Positions 1 to 9,400 of a stretch of 24,464 nt of DNA are shown here, in pieces. Both the position numbers and the translations under genes were made by a program. The stretch is from Goniomonas avonlea (Eukaryota > Cryptophyceae > Goniomonadida > Goniomonadaceae), in assembly GCA_003573635.1 (NCBI GenBank), contig QUTJ01031827.1, forward strand, positions 1-24,464. The letters run 5' to 3'. Within the stretch, counting starts at the first letter, position 1. Each line of letters starts with the position of its first letter. The notes beneath the pieces were generated by a model that saw nothing but the letters and a program-made list of their open reading frames with translations, was not told the origin of the DNA and did not search any database.

Positions 1-207
1 CTGTGGCAGTGCTTCGTTCAGCTCATCCAATGCCCGAACGGCCTTTGCAACAAAGCTCTTGGAGACTTTGAACTCGCTTCCAAGGTCGCGAGTGCTCCTG
101 CCTTCGTGATGGTACTTGTGGACAATTAAACTCCGCAGCTGAGGTGAAACCGGCTCGAACGTAGCTCGGAGACTGAGCCGAGAGGAGGTGGCGCCCGAGC
201 TGCGCAT
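1..207 (-). CDS. Helix-turn-helix fragment, transposase-like, runs off left edge
   Basis: An open minus-strand frame enters at the window edge and can be followed back to an ATG at 205-207, giving 69 residues with no stop at the left end. The second half reads as a homeodomain-like helix-turn-helix: PQLRSLIVHKYHHEGRST, then RDLGSEFKVSKSFVAKAV. This matches the general pattern of Tc1/mariner and IS630 transposase N-termini (an R-x-x-I helix, a turn with G/S, then 'lg-vSkstV'). The catalytic DDE part would lie outside the window, so family and intactness cannot be judged. A short paired-like or other HTH protein is the alternative. The frame is cut by a stop just upstream of the ATG. Confidence 0.5.
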   Translation of the reverse strand, partial: MRSSGATSSRLSLRATFEPVSPQLRSLIVHKYHHEGRSTRDLGSEFKVSKSFVAKAVRALDELNEALPQ

Positions 208-347
208 TGCTCTGAATTTGCTCCAGAAACGTAAACTTAGCGTCCACGTTTATATGCAAGAACCAGTAACTCTACCCACTTTCGTATGTCGCCCTGCTTC
301 AGCTTCTTGACTTCGCCATGTGGTCCTTTCGGGGGATCGGTGAGAAC
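208..347. other. Stretch between the HTH frame and the coiled-coil gene
   Basis: No gene is assigned here. Minus-strand frames stay open through it (one ending near 237 with GDIRKWVELLVLAYK, another reading NVDAKFTFLEQIQ), so part may belong to the minus-strand element at the left edge. No TATA box or other promoter motif is obvious for the plus-strand gene. Confidence 0.3.
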
Positions 348-410
348 ATGAAGGCGCAGATAGCCGCGAAGACCGAGATTTTCAACGAAACCTTCGAAAT
401 TGCCAAAAAG
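348..410 (+). CDS. Candidate first exon of the coiled-coil gene
   Basis: ATG at 348 opens MKAQIAAKTEIFNETF and stays in frame to AAG at 410. Joining to 466 keeps the frame. An in-frame ATG at 318 would add ten residues. The proposed donor (GTTCTC) is weak and the intron of 55 bases contains a GT repeat, so the true donor may differ. This is the least certain exon of the 5' block. Confidence 0.35.
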
Positions 411-3400
411 GTTCTCCAGTTGTGTGTGTGCGTGCGTGTGCGTTGTGATCTTGAACGTCGAACAGGAAGAAACATCTGCCTTCTCTGTTGGAGACGAGGG
501 GGAGGACAGTCCAGAGTTGAGATCGGCCAAACCGACTCCAGGGCGAGGCCGCGCTGTCGCAACGGGTTCAGTTAGTGCTGGGCGTGGCTCTGCTGCGGGC
601 GCTGGTCGCGGAGGTGCAGGTCGTGGCAGTCCTGCAGAGGGCCCAGACCCGTACGCAAATGCCAACAAACGCGATCTAATTATTATCATCAATAAGCAGA
701 AGCAACGAATCCGCTCTCTTTCAACACAGTATCAACGTAAGTCCCTGTCATTTGTTAGCGACAGCTCCCCAACGTCCCACAGACCTCCTGTCGATCACAG
801 TGGAAGAAAAGGGAGGATCGGGACCGAAGGATGTTGATGGTGAGTTTGGTGAGTTTCATGGCCGTGGGGGCGTGTCAAATGCCAAGGTGGACCGACTGCA
901 AGCTCAACTCCGCGCCTCAAACTCAGAGCGTGAGAGGCTTCAGATGGAGCGCGATATGTTTGCCGCAGAGAGGGGCCGGCTTGTCACTGAGATCGAGGAG
1001 TTGAAAAAAGAGAGAAGTAAGGAGGGGGCCGGTCCCGAGAGGATCACATCTGCCGAGGAGAGCAATTTGACAGCTCTGCGCGACCAATTGGATCAGGCGG
1101 AGAGGAGGGTCGACGCTGCAGTCAAGGCCCGGAAACAGCTCCAACGCCAGGTGAACCAGAATTGACCCTTGCAATACTTTCCTGGACTGAACATTGACAG
1201 GTCGACATGATGGATGACGAGGCTGCTGAGAAGAGTCTGGAGGTGGGTCGACTCGTTTGCAGCTCTTGGTTGACGTTGATCACCAAGCGTGTGCTTGGGT
1301 TCACGCCTTGTTTCACTTGCTCTTCGACGGTGTTGCCGCATGAATGTTGGCAAGTCTGACACGTGTGTTGTAGCACGACCGCGCTATTGGAGCACTCCAG
1401 GACCAGCTGACGGAGTTGGCCGCGCAGCTCAGAGACCGACCCAAACAAGGCCCGCCGCACGCGCAGGTATGCGCTCCGATCCGAATCTTCCTTGACCTTT
1501 GTGTGTGCGCGTATGTGGAGTGCTCTACGCGTCTAGCAATGTTGTCCATGCAGCATACATTCTGTATTGTGGTGTGGATCACGCGTTCTGTTTTGGGGTG
1601 GAGCACGTGTTTGGGGCGTGGCAAATTATATTTGGGGTGTGGAGCCCATTGTTGTTTTTGTGCGAGGATCTCCACGAGTCAAGCAAGTCAACTCAGCGCA
1701 AGTGTACATCTTCAAGTGTACACCCTCACGCCCTCTATCAAGCTGTGCACAATGTGCACCACCTCACTCATCGGCTACAATTTGCTGACAGGCGACGGAG
1801 CTCTCTCAACTGCACGACAAGGTCGTGTCCGAGCAGCTCGTCAAGGCAGCAGGCCAGATTGGCGTACAGAACAAGGCTCTTCGTGTGTGTGTGTGTGTGT
1901 GTGTGTTTCACCAACATCATCCACTTCCCTTGACTCCTGTCTCAATGCCCTCCACTCTGAGTGTCATCGCAGGAAGCCGTGAAGGAAAAGGAGGAGCCGA
2001 GTGCGGCGCTCGCCGAGGCAACCGCAGCGTTCCAAGCCGCAAGGCAGCAAGCAGCGACCGCCGCGGCAGGCGATGTCACTGCTGCTGCCTCTGCCAGTGT
2101 TGCTTCCCAGGTATCGACTCACTCGATTTCCATCAAGTTTTTGAGTTGTCTTACTTGTGTGTCGATTCTCTAGCTTTGTGTTCTCTTGCTTTGTGTCTTG
2201 GTTCTTTCGCTGTGTGTCCTCCACGGCCAAATCCTGTCAGCGAAAAGCAAATGCATCCGCTCTCCACCAGTACAGCACTATGCTCGGAAAGTGCCCTCAC
2301 ACAGCGCCAGGAGCAGGCAGCCAGTGCTACACGACGCGCAGCTGAGGAATCCGAGGGCGAGGGACACGAGCTGAGCAAACGGTACTCTCTACCTGTGTGG
2401 AGTGTCTCTACATACGTCTGTTCCCGCGAGTGCACTATGCGTGCGTCCGCTGGCGCGTGTCGCGGTGTGCTCATGTGTGGCGAGTGTGTGGGCGTGGTGA
2501 CGTCTGCGTATGCAGTGTGGAACAGCTCCGTAAGGAAGTGGAAGAGGCTACCTGCGACAAGGAGGAGTCACGGCGTCACACCGTCGAACTCGACCGTGAA
2601 GTCGCCCAACTACGACGAGAGGGCGAGGTGTGCCGACGACCGAGTTACCCGGGCTGCATCCCCTCCACCCCCCTCTCTCGTCCACATGCGTAACTCTCTC
2701 TCCTGAATGGCTTGCACTCCCTCTCTCTCGATCTCTCTCTCTCTCTCACACACACTAGAACCACTCCCCCCCCCCCGCGCGCGCCCCTTTCTCGTTCGCT
2801 CGCTGTCCACGCAGGAGGAGAGCTTGCGGTTTGTTACTGACATGCGAGAGTACTTCTGCGAGAGGAGAGCTTGCAGTTTTGTCGCTGATACGCGGGCGGC
2901 TCAGGAGTTGCAGCGCTCGCTTGGTCAATCTGGTGCTGCACTTGGCGAGTGCGAGGAGCGTGCGGAAGAAATCGCAAGGGAGGCCAAGGAGTGGCAGGAA
3001 AAGGGAGGCAAGGCAGTTAAGGAGTGGAAGGAGAAGGCGGCCAAGGCTGTCGAGACTGCTCGTGAGTGGAAGGACAAGGCTGACAAGGCTGCCGAGGAAG
3101 TCAACGAGTGGAAGGACAAAGGGCCCAAGGCTATTAAACAAGCTGCAGAAGCCAACAACAGGGCCAAGGCTGCTGAGGTCTGTCCTCTAGCTCGCTCACT
3201 CTCTGTCTGTCTATCTAAACGAGGCTATCTCTCACACTCTGCATTCTTAATTGAGAGGTGGCAGACGACGGCCAAGGAGTGGAAGGAGAAGGGCAGCAAG
3301 GCTGTTGAGGCTGCGCGCCGCAAGGTTGCCGCGCTAGAGGCCTCCCTCACCGACGCTGAGACAAGGGCGGGTAAAGCCACAGAGGTGCGGTGAAGAATCT

Positions 3401-6400
3401 CAGAGGTGCGGGGGAATCACAGGTGCTGAGGAATCTGGGATCACAGAGGCGCTGATTTGATCCGGCGAGGCGTTTGGATGTGCCTTGGCAAAATTTACAG
3501 CTTGGATTTGCAACCCGTGCGGGTTGCTTGGCGAGTTGACGAGGCCACTCAGAGTTCACTGAAGCACCGCAATATGACTGGCACACCCTCTGTTTTACTG
3601 CACCCTCTGATCGACTGGAGCTCTCTGGTTTCCCGCACTCTCTGATTTACTCCACCTGATTTACTTGGTATGATTGTCAGACTCCAAACCAGTGCACACG
3701 ATAATAACGATAACACGATAACACGATAGTTTCTCGCAGCGCGCCAAGCAGCTGGAGCTGGCGCAGGAGCAGCAGGTGCAGCATCTCCGGCAGGGTGAGG
3801 AGGAGCTCAAGCAGCTTCTGGCCCACGCGGCCTTGGCCAGCGATACACATGAGGACACCCACACAAAGCTCGCTGCTGCGCTTCGGCACATCAAGGCTAT
3901 TGAGGCCGAGGCCAGTGCTCTTCGCGCAGTGGAGACAGAGCTCAAGGGCCAACTCCAGATAGTCCAAAGCGAGGGCGAACTAGCCGTGGTGAGTAGCATT
4001 GCTCTGTCTTGAGGAGTCACAAGGGTCGGGGTGGTGTCAGTGCGAGGACTGGGTGACAGTGCGGGCTTATGAGTGGGGGCTTGAGTGCGAGCTTGCTGGT
4101 GCACCACAGTGTGTGGCGTTAATTGTCTGGGATGTGTGTGCAGGTTTATCACGCTGAGCTGCTGCTCACGCGATGCACAGCGCGAAGCGGTGAGACAGCT
4201 TGAAGAGAGTGCAGAGAGCGGCAAGCGAGTGGAAGAGAGTGAGCACCGAGTGGAGGAGAGCGATATGCAAGCTGCAAAACTCAGCGCAGAGTCTCTCCGG
4301 CAGGTCCGGCCGCCCCCCCCACCCTCCCTCCTCCCCTCTTCCCTTCTTCCTCCTTCCTCTGTCTACATTGCTCCATCATGCACATGCAACCAACTCTCTC
4401 ACACACGCAACATCATGACATCATGACCCTGGGCTTTCATTAATCAATTTTTGGGTGCGCCTAGATGATCAAACACCTCAAGCAAGTGCGGGTAAGTGCA
4501 GGTCACACCACAGCAATCAAAACACAACCTCGCTGACAGGCCACAAAGGTTGTCCTTGAACTAGACATGGGTGCCTGCTGCACAATCCTGTATGATAACT
4601 AATGAGGCTAGCCTGTCTGATAACTAATGTGGGACAATACCCAAAGGGATGGGGGGGCAACCGAGGGATGAGGGGACAGGTGTAGGTGAGGTCAGATTAA
4701 ACTCAGGAGCAGGGCTCAACGCTGTGTTCCAATTTTCCCAAGGGACACATGGCATCAATCAGATTGAACCTCGGTTAGTCTTCAACAGGCCCATTAGCAA
4801 AACCTTTAGTGTTCGATGATAGATGCTAGTTCCAGGAGGTAACTTGTAACAAGTACCCTGTTGCAGTGATACAAACTATTGTGCCAAAGGTCCAACACAC
4901 GATTGTCACTCTCACAACCATATGTTGATAGGAGAAGGCAGCTCTGTGACTTCATACAGCTCTTTGTTAGCCAAGTGTAAACAATAGCTTGGTTTAGTGG
5001 GAGGTGTATGCGCCAGAGAGCAACAAGTTCAGGAGAAAGAGAGAGAGAGAGGGAGATGGAATTAGGAGGAAATGAGGTCCTGGCGTACATGTGCAAGGAT
5101 GGGCCTGTGGCAGTCAGGTGCGATCGAACACTCTCTTTCACTTCTGCCTCCCAGTCTTCATGCACTACAATTGATTGGCTAGTTCCGGCTGGGTGGTCTG
5201 TCACCTTCCAAACCATGAGTCCTTGGGTGTGCTATCTCACCATCTACTGTTGATCGTGCTAGGCCTAATGTAGCAAGCACCCTGGTTGTCCTATGAACCT
5301 GGGCTTTACGCGGGGGGCATTCACTCAGAGAGGTGTCTACCTTAGCTGATGCTGAGGCTAGGGTGTACAATGACTAATGTGGTACAAGACCCTAAATCAA
5401 GATAACAACTCATAGATTCCACTCTGTACAATGGTCACATTGAGGTGTCTCTCAAAATGTGTGAAGGCAATGGTTGCACAGCATTGACACAGGTACCGTC
5501 TAAAGTCCACAGTCAGTATAGAGTGGGCATGATGGCCAAGGGGACATAGCTGAGCGTTGCACCGTACTCAGCTTACACACACTCCAGTGATGTGACATTT
5601 GCAATGTGTTGCCTTTGTTGGTGTAGCATTGCATGACTAGTGTTGTGCTGTTTCTTGCTGGAGTAGACATTGGTGAAAATCACACAGTGCACAAACAACT
5701 AGTTCATGTCTGGGCAGCACCCAATGTTTTTCTGAGTCCTAGGTCTAAGATTGTGCATGTCGGGAGCTCTCTGGCTTCCTCCTGCAAATTCATGTTGAGC
5801 TCGAAGTCCACTGCAGCACTTGCACATGTGGCGGTAACTTGACAGCTCCAAACTGGCTCCCCTGACATAACCAAAGGTTGAAGTGGTTTCCAACTTCAAG
5901 CTTTTCCAACTTTCAGAACTTCACCCATCCTGACTAGTGCTGACCCTGAGGAGGGCAACGGCAGTGTGGTTGCTGATGGTGTTGTGGGGAGCACCATTTG
6001 AGCCTGTACCTGAGAACATTGTCCTGCCCTATTTCTCGATCTGCCCGCGATGCGTGATTTTGTTTCCCAAAGTGAAACTTGCGGGCAGCCAGATCAACGT
6101 CCTGATGCATTGACGGCATGCCGACCAGGTGCATCCACGTGCGTGCCTCCCACGGCGACAGCACCACCAGCAGGAGGATATTCAAAGAAGATAGTTGTCA
6201 GCAAAAACAGAGGTCTGGCATCACAGCTACCTCGCTCAGGACAACAGATGGTCTGTGGATTCAGATGCGGATGGCTACAGAGGTGGCTTGCATGCACACA
6301 GAGGGATGGGGCGATCACAACACCAAGGGGGGCCCGATCGCCCGAGCGCCAACCTAGTGGTCATGATGGACAACTACTGCGGAACTGTCAAACCACAGCG

Positions 6401-9400
6401 ACCGGACAACACAAAGATAGCGGGAACATGTTCTCCACTATCTCACCAGACTGCTCGAGAAGCTGGTGTTGGCTTTCAGCCTGAGGCCGACAAGACCATA
6501 TTCAGAGAAGGCCTATCATTAAGGAGAGTGGTCTTCAACCCGATTTCCGACCTAGTGTCCATCCCCTCGCTTCTGCTCGCCAGCGCTCTCAGCCAGACAG
6601 CAGCACTGGTCAAAGAAGCGGGGGGGGGATAGTAGCCGAGTCGATACAAGGCGGTGGGCCAAGGTCACGGGCTGCCTCAATTACATGGTGGTGTACTCGA
6701 TACTGACATCACAAGGACATCCAAGTGCGCATGACTGATGACACTCAGGGGGCATGCAATTGGTGGCTCAGCCACGGAAAGCAACACAACGGCATAAAGA
6801 TGTACCTACAAGTGGGACCGTGCTGCCCACAGGGCCGACCCAAAAAACAAAAAAATCTGACGACAATGCTTGAAAATATGACTCGGAAAATGTGCACCTG
6901 AACAGTGGCACTCAGGGGCCGCTGCTTTCAAGTTGGTGCATCTTCAGGTGGTCAAGAAATTCAGGCGGGTGCTGGGGCCTTCGGCTTCAGCGAAGTCCAC
7001 AGCTGGCCTGCAACTCCAGAGTTGATCCGCAGCCCGGTCCAGATCCGTGGCCCGGAGTTGGAGCCAGCTGCTTCTGAATTCGGTTGCAGCTCAGGGCAAC
7101 ATCCCATGTAGGAGCTTGGGAGCTGATGGGAGCTCTGATTCTCCTGCAGCGAGTGGGACAGTCACTGGTGCCACATCCAGGATCACTGCCCGACAAGCCG
7201 GAAATCCATCTACATCAAAGACACATTTCAATTCGACTTTTGTCTGGATCTCGAGGTGTGTTTTCACATCTGACATGGTTGAGGCCTTCACAGACGGTTC
7301 TGTGAGGCCCAAAGTGTTGGGCAGGGAGATGCAGTGGACGCGGTGGAGCTGGTGGGCTCTGCGGCGGAACCAGCGCGAGGTTGCTAGGCGATCCACAGAT
7401 CGGGTTCCCTCGAACGAGGAGAGGAAGCGGATCATCCCACCGAGGCAGTGTTTGAGGCAGAGGCCGTTATAATACGTACGATCACACATCGGCTGCCTGC
7501 AGGTGATTCGTTTAAAGGTGCGGTCTGCAGCCAATGCCGCGATTAACAGAATGTCCCCTTCTGAGTCAACGTCCCCTTCTGAGTCAACCTCTTGAGACTC
7601 GCCTTCCACAGACGGGGGTCGTTGGGGTCAGGGGACCAGTCCGGGTCCCCGTCAGGGGTGTCAACAGCAGGTCCGCGAGGGAGTGCGTGCTGGTACTTCG
7701 GGGCAGACAGGGCGGGGGGGAGGACCCTCCGTGGCGTTCGCCAGCGGAGGGGGACATCCTCCTGGTCAAGCGTGTAGTCCAGCCTGATGTTGAACTTAAG
7801 GAGAAGGTTTTGGTCGAAGACCCCCAGGACAAGCGAGTGATCCGAGGGGACTAGAGCCATGTGCGGGGAGAGGACGCCCATTTGCAGGCAGGCGACCTCG
7901 TGCCCGTATGAGACAAAAATGCCGTCAAGGCGCGAGGACGCCGGGGCACGGCCTGGCGTCTGTGGGGAGAACCAGGTGTGACCGACGACTCTCAGGTGGA
8001 GTTCACTCCGGAGGTCAGTCAGGCCTAGCCGGGTGACCAGTTTATGGTACACGTCGGCCGAGAAGCCCCCAATCGGGTTGCGGCGGTCGAGGGGACCGTT
8101 TGTTCGGGTGCAATTGATATCGCCCATCAGCAGGGTCACGTCCCGATCCGACTGGACATGCGCGCGGAGGTGCCTCCGCACGCTGCGGAAGAGTGAGCGT
8201 GCCTTAGGGTTGCGGGACGGCTCGTATGGCGACGAGACGCCGTAGAGACCAACGACATGCACTCTGCGTTTGTGTGAGCCTTGCAGCACCAAATGCAGGC
8301 CGCGGTGGTCTGGCAAGAAGTGGGGCTCACCTACAACCAGGCCAGCCCATTTGCGGTGAAGCAGGAGGGCGACGCCCGTGTCTTTGGAAGCGGAGGTTGA
8401 GAACCAGATGTAGTTGCGGCCCTGGGGGTGGTGAGCCAGCTCCGCTTGTACAGACTGGAGGGGTAGACAGCATCCTGTCTCAGTGACCACCAGAAGGTCG
8501 AGTTGCATGACTGCGCACTGGTGTAGGTAACTGTGGACATTAGGCCACAGGGCTCCTCGTGCGTTTTGGGTGGCAAAGCGCATCACAGGATTGGAGCGGG
8601 GGGGGGGAATGAAGGTGACACCCCCTTTCCACGCCCCGGAGCTGTGCAGAAGGGCTAGCTCCGTGCGATCAGTTCGCTCTAGGCGAATGCGGTCGACAGC
8701 AGGCATGGTGGCCATGTTAGTGCTTGGCATGGATGAGAGGGGCAGGAACTTAAGCGCGGTTTTCGCAGCTTTGAGAGAAGAGATGATGCGCTCAGCCTCC
8801 ACAGAGTCCACACGAGTCGTGACTGGGTCTGCTCCGGGCTCTGGTTCAGCTTGAACACGAGATTCCCCAAGTGGTGCTGGTTATGGAAGAGCTTCTTTGA
8901 TGAGCCGTTACACGTCCATCAACCTGACTTTGCGAAGTTGCTGCAATCAATAGTCCCAGCTTGCCGAGTGGGTGTCCCAGCTTGCGCTCCCTCTCACAGT
9001 CAAGTTGGTCCCTTGAGTCTCGGATCCTCGCGACCTCCTTCAGTAGGCGCTTGCTGGACCCCAGCAACACCATCAAGGACCACAAATAACTCCTAGGACC
9101 TTGTTTCACTCATTGGGGGAGTGAACCAGCACCTGGTTGCCTCCTTGATCAAGTCAATCCCACACAGTGAGGTCAATCCACACAGTGAAGTCAACTGACT
9201 TTTGCCACAAAGCTCGAGTGACGCAACCACCTGATTGAACTGAGTAAGACTGCACAGTAAGAATGTGGCCACTCTCATGTGGCCACAGCTTGGCACACAG
9301 CTCGAGATACACCTGTGCCTAAGACGCTGTCGCTCGGCACTATGGAAGTGCTTANGGTCTGACTCTCAAGCAGTACACGGACCTCGAGCAATACATCGAC

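Larger units (their letters stand above)
4550..5940. other. Unassigned stretch without recognisable genes
   Basis: About 1.4 kb with only scattered short frames and no family resemblance. It holds a diverged direct repeat (4604-4646 and 5354-5396) and a GA-rich run at 5035-5055. It may be the remains of non-coding transposable element DNA. Confidence 0.5.

Noticed and set aside
1416-1982. Long plus-strand open frame of 188 codons
   Set aside because: It covers exon 5 out of frame plus intron with GT-repeat-derived CVCV residues; the spliced frame explains the coding parts better.
2755-3167. Minus-strand Leu/Ser-rich frames opposite exon 10
   Set aside because: They are antisense mirrors of the Lys/Glu-rich EWK repeat and have no independent support.
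4806-5216. Minus-strand frame of 136 codons
   Set aside because: It has a low-complexity SLSLSL stretch from a GA repeat, no recognisable domain and no splice context.
7534-8486. Several plus-strand frames across the endonuclease
   Set aside because: They are shadows of the minus-strand endonuclease, whose full motif series decides the strand.
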